A stretch of DNA of 64,000 nt from Clostridia bacterium (lineage in GTDB: Bacteria > Bacillota > Clostridia > Oscillospirales > Acutalibacteraceae): NCBI GenBank assembly GCA_017622555.1, contig JAGAQV010000001.1, positions 124,001 through 188,000 of the forward strand, written 5' to 3'. Shown here piece after piece: positions 36,228-45,450 of the stretch. The translations under genes were made by a program, and so were the position numbers. The notes under the pieces were generated by a model, which saw only the letters and a program-made list of their open reading frames with translations, searched no databases and was not told where the DNA came from. How positions within the stretch are numbered: the stretch's first letter is position 1; each line of letters starts with the position of its first letter.

Positions 36228-38096
36228 TTATTTCGATAAATAAATAAGTAAAACCGTAACGTCTGCAGGGCTTACACCTGAAATTCTTGATGCCTGACCA
36301 ATATTAACAGGCCTTATTTTATTAAGCTTTTCAATTGCTTCTAAACGAAGTCCCGTAATTTTGCCGTAATCAATATCGTTAGGGATTAACTTATTTTCAA
36401 GGCGAAGCATTTCACTGATTTGCGCTTGCTGACGGCTTATATAGCCCTCATACTTAATTTCGGTTTCAACCTTTTCGGATACCACATCCGAAAGCACGGG
36501 GCGGTCCTTATCAAAGGGGGCTAAATCGTTATAGCTAAGCTGTGGGCGTTTTACCAAATCGGCTAGGCGCATACCCGTGGTCATAGGCGCAGTGCCACGT
36601 TCTTCTAAAAGCTTATTAAGCGCTTCATTAGGGCCTATAAAGGTTGAATTAAGCCTTTCAATTTCCGCCTCTTTTTGCTGTGTACGAAGGACAAATTCGT
36701 TATAAACCTCGCTTGAAACAAGCCCTAATTTATAGCCTATAGGCATTAAGCGTTCGTCGGCATTATCTTGCCTTAATACAAGGCGGTATTCACTGCGGGA
36801 CGTCATCATTCTATACGGGTCAGCACAGCCTTTTGTTACCAAATCATCAATAAGTGTGCCGATATAGGACGATGCACGCGAAAGCACAAGAGGTTCTTTT
36901 CCCTGCACCTTTAAAGCGGCGTTTATACCCGCTACAAGACCTTGAGCAGCGGCCTCCTCATATCCTGATGAGCCATTAAACTGACCCGCACCGTAAAGGC
37001 CGTCAAAGGCCTTCATTTCAAGGGTTGCCGTTAGGGCTGAGGGGTCAATACAGTCGTATTCAATAGCGTAAGCGTTACGAATAATTTTAACGTTTTTAAG
37101 GGCGGGAATAGTTTTATAAAACTGCACCTGCACCTCTTCAGGAAGAGATGATGACATACCTTGAAGGTACATTTCTTCGGTGTTTTCGCCGCAAGGCTCA
37201 ACAAAAAATTGGTGACGCTTTTTATCGGCAAAACGAACAATTTTATCCTCAATACTGGGGCAATAACGAGGGCCTACACCCTCAATTTCACCCGCATACA
37301 AGGGTGAACGGTCAATATTTTCTAAAATGACGCCTTTAGTGTCATCATTAGTGTAACCAATGTGGCAAACAACCTTGTTTTCGGGGAGATTTTTAGTTTG
37401 ATAGCTAAAGGGTACGATTTTTTCATCCCCAGGCTGTACTTCAAGAACAGAAAAATCAATACTATCCCTTAAAACACGGGCAGGCGTACCTGTTTTAAAG
37501 CGGCGAAGCGGAACGCCAAGCTGTTTTAAGCATTCGGCTAAGCGGTTTGCAGGGAAAGCCCCGTCGGGACCGCTTTCAAAGTTAACTTCGCCAACATAAA
37601 TGCGGCCGCCCAAAAAAGTACCCGTTGCCAAAATAACTGTTTTAGCAATAAATTCAGCACCTAAATTTGAAACACAATGCCAACCGTCATCCCCTTTTTC
37701 AAGGGTAACGATTTCGCACTGCTTAACGTCCAAGTTGGGCTGTAATTCGACAGCGTGCTTCATATATTCGCTGTAAGCACGGCGATCAATTTGCGCACGA
37801 AGTGAATGTACGGCAGGGCCTTTACCCAAATTAAGCATACGGCTTTGAAGAGTAGTTTTATCGGCAGCCTTGCCCATTTCACCGCCCAAAGCATCAATTT
37901 CACGCACTAAATGACCCTTGGCAGTACCGCCAATCGACGGGTTGCAGGGCATATTACCTATCCAGTCGGCCGTAATTGTAAACATAATTGCATTACAACC
38001 AAGCCTTGCGGCAGCCAAAGCGGCTTCAATACCTGCGTGACCGCCACCAATAACGGCAACGTCATAGCTGCCGGCAAAATACCTTTTAATTTGCAA
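36228..38096 (-). CDS. mnmG: tRNA uridine-5-carboxymethylaminomethyl modification enzyme MnmG (GidA)
   Basis: 622 residues: FAD-binding GGGHAGIEAALAAARLG near residue 17, MNCNPSIGG-type MPCNPSIGGTAKGHLV, and the C-terminal helical domain that contacts MnmE and tRNA. It forms cmnm5U34 in tRNAs for split codon boxes. It lies directly after the dnaC-like gene with no gap, so it is likely co-transcribed with dnaD-dnaC. Confidence 0.95.
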   Translation of the reverse strand: MQIKRYFAGSYDVAVIGGGHAGIEAALAAARLGCNAIMFTITADWIGNMPCNPSIGGTAKGHLVREIDALGGEMGKAADKTTLQSRMLNLGKGPAVHSLRAQIDRRAYSEYMKHAVELQPNLDVKQCEIVTLEKGDDGWHCVSNLGAEFIAKTVILATGTFLGGRIYVGEVNFESGPDGAFPANRLAECLKQLGVPLRRFKTGTPARVLRDSIDFSVLEVQPGDEKIVPFSYQTKNLPENKVVCHIGYTNDDTKGVILENIDRSPLYAGEIEGVGPRYCPSIEDKIVRFADKKRHQFFVEPCGENTEEMYLQGMSSSLPEEVQVQFYKTIPALKNVKIIRNAYAIEYDCIDPSALTATLEMKAFDGLYGAGQFNGSSGYEEAAAQGLVAGINAALKVQGKEPLVLSRASSYIGTLIDDLVTKGCADPYRMMTSRSEYRLVLRQDNADERLMPIGYKLGLVSSEVYNEFVLRTQQKEAEIERLNSTFIGPNEALNKLLEERGTAPMTTGMRLADLVKRPQLSYNDLAPFDKDRPVLSDVVSEKVETEIKYEGYISRQQAQISEMLRLENKLIPNDIDYGKITGLRLEAIEKLNKIRPVNIGQASRISGVSPADVTVLLIYLSK

Positions 38097-39059
38097 TTAA
38101 ATCCCTCTGTTTTCCTCTAAAGACTTTTGCTGTCTTACATCATTACCAATAAATTTATTGGCGTTATAGCCACCTATAAGGCGAGATACAATACGCTCAC
38201 CATAACGGTCGGCAATTTCCTTCATAGTAAGGTTTGTGTTAATAATAGTCGGCTTTTTAGAAAGCAAACGACTGTTTATAAGATTATATAAAACCGACCT
38301 CGAAAATTCGTTAACATATTCGGTGCCAAGGTCATCAATAACTAGCAAATCACAGTCAAGCATTGCATTATAGCCACCCTTGTTTTCACCCGAAAAGCGT
38401 TCACTTGAAGCAAGGGAAAAAAGGGTTTCGGCGGGACCGTAAAATGGCATATAACCCTTTTCTACCACGCCCGAAACAATAGCCATAGTTAAATGTGTTT
38501 TACCAAGACCTGGCGAGCCCATAAACAAAAGGTTTTGTGCATTTTCAGGGTTAAAGCTGTCAACATATTCCTTACAAAGCTTTAAAATATACGTCATACG
38601 CTTGCGGGGATTTTCCCCGTCCTTACTGTAATAATTTAAATTAAAGCTTTCAAAGGTACAGTCATCCAAAGGCATTTGCTTTTTAAGGTCATCTAAAATA
38701 ACCTGTGCCGCAAGCTTTTTAACACAATCACAAATTTTGCCGCCTAAATAACCGCTGTCCTTACAAAGTGGGCAGTCATATTCAATTTCAGGCACCATTT
38801 CTTTTTTGAGAATTGCGCTTTTTTCCTTTGAAACTGCAACTGATTTTGCCTTTAAAACCGCAACCTTTTCACTATTGCCCGAAAGTGCGGTAATGGCAAG
38901 CTGAGCGCCAATAGAAGACAACTCACGGTCAATTTCCAAAAGACGCGGATTAGTCGAATATGCCGCATTTAAAAGCATATCACGACGAGCGATTTTCTGC
39001 TTTAAGGCATTATTTTTAATTTCAAAAGCTTTTTTGTATGTAAGCTCCCTAGTTAACAT
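38097..39059 (-). CDS. dnaC: DnaC/DnaI-like helicase-loader ATPase
   Basis: 320 residues: N-terminal helical region, a Cys cluster CPLCKDSGYLGGKICDC (about 94-110) resembling the DnaI zinc site, and an AAA+ domain with Walker A GSPGLGKTHL, Walker B LLVIDDLGTE and a sensor region YNLINSRL. It would load replicative helicase at the fork or origin. It follows dnaD by 5 bases. Confidence 0.9.
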   Translation of the reverse strand: MLTRELTYKKAFEIKNNALKQKIARRDMLLNAAYSTNPRLLEIDRELSSIGAQLAITALSGNSEKVAVLKAKSVAVSKEKSAILKKEMVPEIEYDCPLCKDSGYLGGKICDCVKKLAAQVILDDLKKQMPLDDCTFESFNLNYYSKDGENPRKRMTYILKLCKEYVDSFNPENAQNLLFMGSPGLGKTHLTMAIVSGVVEKGYMPFYGPAETLFSLASSERFSGENKGGYNAMLDCDLLVIDDLGTEYVNEFSRSVLYNLINSRLLSKKPTIINTNLTMKEIADRYGERIVSRLIGGYNANKFIGNDVRQQKSLEENRGI

Positions 39060-39064
39060 TTATT

Positions 39065-39967
39065 TCATTCCTTTGAATTTAACATTTTTTCAAATAAATC
39101 AAGGTCGTAAGCACCACCGTGCTTTTTATCGGGCTTCTCTTCCTTCTTAATATCCAAAACAGTTTTAAAACCACTTTTATGCCAGTTTTCAAGTACCTTG
39201 TTAATGTAAGAAAATGACACACCCGAGGTTGCATCCACACAAACGTCATAAGCGGCTTCAAGCATTTCCTTAGACATTTGCCATTCATTCACCCAAAGGC
39301 AAGCCAATTCGCTTTCCTTTTTGGTGGGCTTCCTAAGTCCCAACCCAAAAGCAGAACGAACCATTGACCAAGCAAGGTCTTTTGTTGCCATTGCGCAAAG
39401 CTCCTCATCAGCGGCTTCAACGGTATCAATACCCTTTTCAAGCCATTCTACAGCTAGTGACTGCACAAAAGAAATTTTTAGCTTGTCCACACTTTTGGCG
39501 TGGTTTAAAATAAGGAAAAGTATGTCAATATCAAGCCCTAAATCATCATAAAGCCAAACGAGTGTTTGTGTTTCATTTTGCTTTAAGCTTCTGCCAAAAA
39601 CAAGCTGTGACTGGTTTAAAAGCCACTTAATTTTGGGGTCCTCCTGACTTCTAAGCAGTATATCCTCACGGCTGGGCTTAATAATTTTTTGGTATGCCTT
39701 TTTATCGTCTTTGACATTATTTTTTGCTGTGTTAGACATCAAAATACCCGCATCTGCCCAAAAAAGCAAGGCTTCCTTTACATCATAAACAGAAAGAGCC
39801 AACGCTTCGGCAATAACATCCTCTGATAAAGAAAGCGTATTGTTTCGCAGCATATAAAGCAAAACCTTTATGTGCTCCCCTTTTGCAAGCTTTAAATACT
39901 TATCGCAAAGGTCAACAGGGACCGCAAAGGCTGAAGAAAAACAGGAAGGGTTTACAAAATAGTCCAT
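39065..39967 (-). CDS. dnaD: DnaD-domain primosomal protein
   Basis: 300 residues: N-terminal winged helix (about 25-85) and C-terminal DnaD domains (about 125-275, SQLVFGRSLKQNETQTLVWLYDDLGLD and YDVCVDATSGVSFSYINKVLENW). DnaD proteins take part in primosome assembly in Firmicutes. Together with the downstream loader gene it makes a replication-restart module. Confidence 0.9.
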   Translation of the reverse strand: MDYFVNPSCFSSAFAVPVDLCDKYLKLAKGEHIKVLLYMLRNNTLSLSEDVIAEALALSVYDVKEALLFWADAGILMSNTAKNNVKDDKKAYQKIIKPSREDILLRSQEDPKIKWLLNQSQLVFGRSLKQNETQTLVWLYDDLGLDIDILFLILNHAKSVDKLKISFVQSLAVEWLEKGIDTVEAADEELCAMATKDLAWSMVRSAFGLGLRKPTKKESELACLWVNEWQMSKEMLEAAYDVCVDATSGVSFSYINKVLENWHKSGFKTVLDIKKEEKPDKKHGGAYDLDLFEKMLNSKE

Positions 39968-39994
39968 ACTTCACCTCACATACTTATTCATAAT

Positions 39995-40022
39995 ATTATA
40001 CCATATTTTCAGCACTTGTAAA
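39995..40022 (-). promoter_or_regulatory. SigA promoter of dnaD-dnaC-mnmG
   Basis: TTTACA (40017-40022) and TATAAT (39995-40000) on the minus strand, 16-base spacer, with a TGG extended -10. Confidence 0.65.
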
Positions 40023-40161
40023 TAGTAATATTTATAAAAAATGTTTGCTGCTTTCTCTTAATTTTCAAACAGATTTGCATTGTAGCATAAAACTGAAATA
40101 ATTTCAAAAAATTTATATTTTAATTATTACTTCCTTGTGGTATTATTTGTATGGTGATTAT

Positions 40162-41154
40162 ATGAAAAAAACATTTTTAAAGCTTTTTATAATTAATTTT
40201 ATAATGCTTTCCCTTACGGTAAATGTTTTTGCGGCAAATAATGCACAAAGCCTTTACGACGGGGTTACATATAATGAAGAGCATATCATAAACACCGACG
40301 GTAAAAATGCCGACGTTTTTTCACTAACAGTTGACCTTACAAAAGCCTATACAATATGCGGTTTGCCCGATAATATAAAGGCGCTTCAGGTTGGCAGTAA
40401 GGGTCAGCAAACCTTAAGTGAAATGGTGGCTGCCGCACAGCGTGACGGGTACACCGTTTATGCCGCAATGAATGCCGATTTCTTTTGTCGCTTTGATGAA
40501 AACAAAATTCAGCCCGAAGGTATGGTAATTCGTGACGGTAAACTTTTAAACCCCATTGGGTCATATAATTCGTTTTACGGGGTTATGAAAAACGGTAAAG
40601 CATTTATCGGTCATATTTACGATTACACTAACCATTTAGGCGAATTTGACCAAGCGGTTAGCGGTGACTATGGCGCACTTATAAAAAACGGCGAAGCCAT
40701 TACCGAGGATAAGCAAGGTGGCTGGCATGCCGTTGGTGACACTGAACCCCGTGCCGCTGTCGGCATTAAAAAGGATGGCACTGTTTTTATGGTAGTTGTT
40801 GATGGTCGAAGTGATAAATCGGACGGCCTTACCCTAACTCAGCTTGCAAATTATATGAAAGAAAACGGCTGTGTAACAGCAATTAATCTCGACGGCGGCG
40901 GAAGTGCACAAATGGGTATTTGTGACCCCGAAACACAAGAATTTAAAATTGTAAACAGCCCATCCGACGGGCAAGAACGTCCAATTGCAAACGCTATTTT
41001 AGTTGTTTCTGACCGAGAGCCAAACGTTCCTGCAAAAGCACCTGTAAGCAATACGCCAAAAATTATTGTCACCGTTATTGGCTTTACACTTGTTGCCCTG
41101 CTTTACGTTGCGGCATTTGTAATAAATTTAAAAAATAAACGCCCTAATAATTAG
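40162..41154 (+). CDS. exported phosphodiester glycosidase (NAGPA domain)
   Basis: About 330 residues: signal peptide (MKKTFLKLFIINFIML to VFA), a NAGPA/phosphodiester glycosidase domain with NADFFCRFDE, GDTEPRAAVGI and AINLDGGGSAQM, and a C-terminal membrane helix (about 300-322) with a basic tail. The protein would be anchored outside the cell and remove sugar-phosphodiester groups. ATG 40162 has GGTGA 6 bases upstream. Confidence 0.88.
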   Translation: MKKTFLKLFIINFIMLSLTVNVFAANNAQSLYDGVTYNEEHIINTDGKNADVFSLTVDLTKAYTICGLPDNIKALQVGSKGQQTLSEMVAAAQRDGYTVYAAMNADFFCRFDENKIQPEGMVIRDGKLLNPIGSYNSFYGVMKNGKAFIGHIYDYTNHLGEFDQAVSGDYGALIKNGEAITEDKQGGWHAVGDTEPRAAVGIKKDGTVFMVVVDGRSDKSDGLTLTQLANYMKENGCVTAINLDGGGSAQMGICDPETQEFKIVNSPSDGQERPIANAILVVSDREPNVPAKAPVSNTPKIIVTVIGFTLVALLYVAAFVINLKNKRPNN

Positions 41155-41165
41155 GGCGTTTTTCT
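41137..41165. terminator. bidirectional terminator
   Basis: AAACGCCCTA/TTAGGGCGTTT stem with short loop and T-run, shared by the convergent glycosidase and aldo/keto reductase genes. Confidence 0.85.
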
Positions 41166-42279
41166 ATTTTTCAAACTGCTGTGCAACCTTTTTAAGTAGG
41201 CTTCGTATTTCTAAATGCTGTGGACAAACTGTTTCGCAAGCGCCGCATTCAACACAGTCACTTGCCTTTCCTGCACTGCTTGTGTGTATTTCGTAATACA
41301 TGCCGCCACCCCAGCCGCCATAGGCATTATGCGAATTAAGGCAGGCAAACAAGGTGGGAATTGGTATATTAGCAGGACAACCCGCCACACAATATTTACA
41401 GTCGGTACAGCCGATAAGGTTTTGCGATTTTAAAATTTTACAAACCTTTGAAACGGCCTGAAATTCGGCTTCGTTTAAAGGCTTAAAATCCTTCATATAG
41501 CCAATATTATCAAGCATCATTTCCATATTACCCATACCAGAAAGGGTCATAATAATATTATCAAAGCTTGCGGCATAGCGTATGGCATAGCTTGCATTAC
41601 TGCCGCCGTTTAAGCTGTCAAACACCTTTTGAGCTGCAGGTGGCAATTTAACCAATGCGCCACCACGCACGGGCTCCATAACAATAACAGGCTTTTTGTG
41701 CTTTAGACATACCTCATAATTAAGGCGACCTTGAACAGAAGCATCATCATAATCAAGGTAATTAAACTGCAGTTGAACAACCTCAACCTCTGGGTATTCG
41801 GTCAAGATTTAATCAAGCACAGCGGCGCTGTCGTGAAAAGAAATACCAACACATTTAATTTTGCCCTCTTTTTTAAGCTCAAAAGCGGTTTCATAAGCAC
41901 GGCATTTTTTAAACTTTTCAAAATAATCCGCATCCTGCGCGTGCATTAAATAAATGTCAAAATAATCAACACCGCACCATTTAAGCTGGTTTTCAAAAAG
42001 CGGGCGTATATCCTCATTACTTTCAAAAAACGGGCCTGACAGCTTGTTTACAAGAATATACTCTTCCCTATTATAACGCTTTACAAGGCATTCCCTAAGG
42101 GCAATTTCGCTTTTTCCGCCAATATAGCCGTGCGCTGTGTCAAAATAATTAAAGCCCGCATTCATAAAAGTGTCTATCATTTCGGAAAACTGTGCGTAAT
42201 CAACCTCTTTTTCCTTCATAGGAAGTCGCATACAGCCAAAGCCGAAATTCTTTTTAATTTTACCGTCAAGCAAACACAT
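41164..42279 (-). pseudogene. aldo/keto reductase with C-terminal ferredoxin domain, broken by one stop codon
   Basis: The protein reads from ATG 42279 (RBS AAGGAGAA) through an aldo/keto reductase barrel (FGFGCMRLPM, NYFDTAHGYIGG, YLMHAQD) to a C-terminal 4Fe-4S region (CTDCKYCVAGCP, CVECGACETVCP). An in-frame TAA at 41809-41811 splits it after 156 codons. The reading frame continues unchanged (ILTEYPEVEVVQLQFNYLDY), so this is a single nonsense change and not a frameshift. A restart at the TTG 41805 could make a 213-residue C-terminal piece; whether either half works is unknown. Sequencing error is possible. Confidence 0.8.
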
Positions 42280-42381
42280 GGCGTTCTCCTTAAAATTACT
42301 GATTTTATTATAAAGCAAAGGGTCAAAGCAGTCAATATTTTTCCGTTTACCGCTTTAAAAATACCGAACACCGCAAAATAC

Positions 42382-42410
42382 TTGAAAAAAATTTAGTATT
42401 TAAGTATTAT
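42382..42410 (+). promoter_or_regulatory. promoter of lytTR-DUF3021, with AGTATT repeats
   Basis: TTGAAA (42382-42387) and TATTAT (42405-42410), 17-base spacer. The spacer holds a direct repeat (AGTATT twice, 9 bases apart, the second touching the -10), which could be a LytTR binding site for autoregulation. Confidence 0.6.
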
Positions 42411-42432
42411 GATTTTGCAAGGAGGGTTTATT

Positions 42433-42864
42433 TTGAAAATAAATGTTTTTATCGATAAAAACCATGAAGAAGAAATTCAAATTTTTGCGCACGAAAAAAC
42501 CGCGCTTATAGAAAAAATTGAGGAGCTTGTAAACGACTTTTCAATCGAAATTATCGCCTATAATGACAAGGAAATTGTTCGCCTTAATTTAAGTGATATT
42601 TACTGCTTTATAACCGAAAGCAACAAACTTTTCGCAATAACCGAAAAGGAAAAGTTACTTGTAAAAAGTCGGCTATACAGCATTGAAGAAAAGCTTTCAT
42701 GTGATTTTATAAAAATAAATAAATCCTGTATTGCAAACATTAAAAAAATTGACCGTTTTAACGCTTCAATATCGGGTACTCTAGAGGTTAAATTCAAAAA
42801 TGGATACACCGAATATGTTTCCCGCAGAAGCATTAAAACAGTTAAGGAAAGGTTGGGCTTATAA
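42433..42864 (+). CDS. LytTR DNA-binding transcriptional regulator
   Basis: About 143 residues from TTG 42433 (GGAGGG upstream). The C-terminal LytTR domain (about 50-140) contains the typical beta-strand block CDFIKINKSCIANIKKIDRF. No receiver domain is present, as is normal for this class, which pairs with DUF3021 membrane proteins. It is immediately followed by that partner (ATG overlaps its TAA). Confidence 0.88.
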   Translation: MKINVFIDKNHEEEIQIFAHEKTALIEKIEELVNDFSIEIIAYNDKEIVRLNLSDIYCFITESNKLFAITEKEKLLVKSRLYSIEEKLSCDFIKINKSCIANIKKIDRFNASISGTLEVKFKNGYTEYVSRRSIKTVKERLGL

Positions 42865-43280
42865 TGAACAAATATTTAAAGACGTTTTTACACCGTGGGC
42901 TTATTTTTGGCGGCTTTGGACCCGTTGTTATGGCAATTGTATTGTTTATCATATCTAAAACAGTTGATAATTTTTCGCTGTCGGGAAATCAAGTTTTGCT
43001 TGGCACCATTTCGGTATATTTACTTGCATTTTTACAGGCAGGCGCAACGGTATTTAACCAAATCGAGCATTGGCCGATAACCAAATCGCTTTTGTGCCAC
43101 TTTGTAACGATTTATTTGGCTTACGCGCTTTGCTATGTTTTAAATTCATGGATACCCTTTGAGCCTTTGGTGCTTGTAATTTTTACCGCAATTTTCGTTA
43201 TAACATATTTTATAATTTGGATAAGCGTTTATTTTTCGGTCAAAGCCTTCAGTAAAAAAGCAAATCAAAAATTAAATTAA
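42864..43280 (+). CDS. DUF3021 membrane protein
   Basis: 138 residues with four membrane helices, typical DUF3021. The family is co-encoded with LytTR regulators and is thought to inhibit or modulate them at the membrane. The gene begins at the stop codon of the regulator and is closed by a terminator. Confidence 0.85.
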   Translation: MNKYLKTFLHRGLIFGGFGPVVMAIVLFIISKTVDNFSLSGNQVLLGTISVYLLAFLQAGATVFNQIEHWPITKSLLCHFVTIYLAYALCYVLNSWIPFEPLVLVIFTAIFVITYFIIWISVYFSVKAFSKKANQKLN

Positions 43281-43316
43281 AAAACACGGTAGAGTAAAAA
43301 CTCTACCGTGTTTAAT
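43281..43316. terminator. bidirectional terminator
   Basis: AAACACGGTAGAGT-AAAA-ACTCTACCGTGTTT perfect long stem with T-rich flanks, between DUF3021 and the convergent lipoprotein gene. Confidence 0.9.
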
Positions 43317-43321
43317 TTTAA

Positions 43322-44014
43322 TTATTCATTTTTTAGTGTAAATACAGTGCCAACGGGACCATATTTTTCAGATTTAATTGATTTAACAACTAAAGTACCG
43401 TCACTCAAAAGTGAAAGTGTAGCAATTTCATTCTCGTCATCAGACAATATAATTGCATTATCGGTAAATTCGGAGTTATGGGCTGAGCCGCCGCCATAAC
43501 CGTCGATATAATAATACTTTACACCTTTAATGGTAACAATCTGATTTTCTTCAAAATCTGCTTCATCAAATTCGCTACCCCAACCTTGATAAATTTCGAT
43601 GCAACGCTCTTTGTTAAAATAGGGTGATGCACTATAGTCATAGCTATAACCCCATTCACCACCGTCGTGGAAAGCAAATTGAAGCCTAGTGTAGGTTTTA
43701 CCGTCAGTACTCAAAAACTCACCGGCATAGTATTTATCAAGCTTTATGTTGGTTTTTGGGTTTACGACTGTGGGACCAGCGGGCTTAGTGGGAGTAGAGG
43801 GCTTGCTTTCTTCCTTATCTTCCTTCTTATCTTCACTTGAAGTTGCGTCGGAGGATGTGTCAGAATCGGTCGAGGTTGTGTCACTTTCAGGTGTGCTTGT
43901 GGGTTGGCTGTTATCGGGTGTAGAATTCACATCACCCTTATCACAGCCTGCCATACAAAATACCATACATAACACAAGTAATACGCTTAATAAAGCGGAA
44001 AGCTTTTTAAACAT
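43322..44014 (-). CDS. predicted lipoprotein with low-complexity linker
   Basis: 230 residues: lipoprotein signal peptide with lipobox FCMAGC (Cys about 24), a Ser/Thr/Asp/Glu-rich linker (about 30-80), then a beta-rich domain (FLSTDGKTYTRLQFAFHDG). No family recognised. It starts 21 bases after oadA ends, with its own ribosome-binding site, so it may be co-transcribed with the oad operon. LspA (this window) would process it. Confidence 0.75.
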   Translation of the reverse strand: MFKKLSALLSVLLVLCMVFCMAGCDKGDVNSTPDNSQPTSTPESDTTSTDSDTSSDATSSEDKKEDKEESKPSTPTKPAGPTVVNPKTNIKLDKYYAGEFLSTDGKTYTRLQFAFHDGGEWGYSYDYSASPYFNKERCIEIYQGWGSEFDEADFEENQIVTIKGVKYYYIDGYGGGSAHNSEFTDNAIILSDDENEIATLSLLSDGTLVVKSIKSEKYGPVGTVFTLKNE

Positions 44015-44035
44015 CTTAATGCCTTCTTTCGGTTA

Positions 44036-45433
44036 TTAAATTGATAAATCTTCAACTATAAGGTTGCGGGGCATTGTTTCAGCGTCACGTACCTTGAAGA
44101 ACTTTTCAGCAACCTGTGGGAAGAGCGCATAGCTTAATACATCCTCTTCACTGCCATTGCCAAGACCCTTTTCTTCAAGCTCTGCCTTATATTTAGCAAG
44201 CTCAGGCTCGATAAGGTCAGCAGGACGGCAGGTAATAACCTCGTCATCACCAATACACTTCTTGCGAACGTCTTCATCCACAGGTGCAGGTAAACGGCCG
44301 TATTCGCCCTTTAAAAGACCCTTTGATTCCTTAGGAACCATCTTATATCTTTCACCTGCAATAACGTTCATAACTGCTTGTGTACCAACAATTTGGCTGG
44401 TTGGAGTTACGAGCGGAGGATAACCGAAGTCCTTACGAACACGCGGAACTTCAGCAAGTACATCGTAATATTTATCCTCTTTGCCTGCTTGCTTAAGCTG
44501 TGAAAGCATATTGGAAAGCATACCGCCGGGAACCTGATAAATAAGGGTTTTAGTGTCAACATTTAAAACCTTGGGATCTAAAATGCCGTCAGCCTTCATT
44601 TTATCAGCAACTGAACGGAAGTGCGCTGCAACGTCGCTTAGCTTATTAAGGTCAAAACCTGTGTCACGAGCAGTACCCTGAAGGGTAGCAACCAAAGCTT
44701 CGGTTGCAGGCTGTGCAGTACCATTTGCTAAGGGTGACAATGCGGTATCTACAATATCAACACCTGCCTGAGCAGCCATTAAATACACCATATCGCCTGT
44801 ACCGGTGGTGTTGTGGGTGTGAAGATGAATCGGAACGTTTACGTTTTCCTTGAGCTTTTTAACAAGTGAATATGCATCAAAGGGTAAAAGCAGATTTGCC
44901 ATATCCTTAATACAAATAACGTCAGCGCCCATTTGTTCAAGCTCTTTAGCAAGCTTTACAAAGTATTCCTCGTTATGAACGGGGCTTTCGGTATAGCTCA
45001 AAGCGGGCTCGCAAATACCGCCGTATTTCTTACAGCTTTTAATTGCTTGCTCAAGGTTACGGGTATCGTTAAGGGCGTCAAAAATACGGATAACTTCAAT
45101 ACCGTTTTCAATTGACTTACCAACGAAGGAATCAACCACATCATCAGCGTAATGCTTATAACCAAGAATGTTTTGGCCACGGAAAAGCATTTGAAGCTTG
45201 GTGTTGGGCATATATTTTTTAAGTGTGCGAAGTCTTTCCCAAGGGTCTTCGTTTAAAAAGCGCATACATACGTCAAAGGTAGCGCCGCCCCAGCACTCAA
45301 GTGACCAATAACCGATTTCGTCAAGTCTTTCAAGTGCGGGAATCATATCGTCGATTTTCATTCTGGTGGCAGCTTGTGATTGGTGAGCGTCACGCAAAAT
45401 GGTATCGGTAATTAATAATTTCTTGTTGTTCAT
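44036..45433 (-). CDS. oadA: oxaloacetate decarboxylase, alpha (carboxyltransferase) subunit
   Basis: 465 residues: pyruvate carboxylase-like carboxyltransferase barrel with TDTILRDAHQSQAATRM, carboxyl-transfer Lys in ICIKDMANLL and metal-binding His in HLHTHNTTG, plus the conserved PGGMLSNM region. The biotin domain is a separate gene here (oadC). It moves CO2 from oxaloacetate to biotin; coupled to Na+ export by OadB. Pyruvate carboxylase subunit B is a close relative, but the operon decides for the decarboxylase. Confidence 0.92.
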   Translation of the reverse strand: MNNKKLLITDTILRDAHQSQAATRMKIDDMIPALERLDEIGYWSLECWGGATFDVCMRFLNEDPWERLRTLKKYMPNTKLQMLFRGQNILGYKHYADDVVDSFVGKSIENGIEVIRIFDALNDTRNLEQAIKSCKKYGGICEPALSYTESPVHNEEYFVKLAKELEQMGADVICIKDMANLLLPFDAYSLVKKLKENVNVPIHLHTHNTTGTGDMVYLMAAQAGVDIVDTALSPLANGTAQPATEALVATLQGTARDTGFDLNKLSDVAAHFRSVADKMKADGILDPKVLNVDTKTLIYQVPGGMLSNMLSQLKQAGKEDKYYDVLAEVPRVRKDFGYPPLVTPTSQIVGTQAVMNVIAGERYKMVPKESKGLLKGEYGRLPAPVDEDVRKKCIGDDEVITCRPADLIEPELAKYKAELEEKGLGNGSEEDVLSYALFPQVAEKFFKVRDAETMPRNLIVEDLSI

Positions 45434-45450
45434 TTATATTCTCCTTTAGC

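Noticed and set aside
41809..41811. Selenocysteine or pyrrolysine at the internal stop of the aldo/keto reductase
   Set aside because: The codon is TAA, whereas those amino acids use TGA and TAG.
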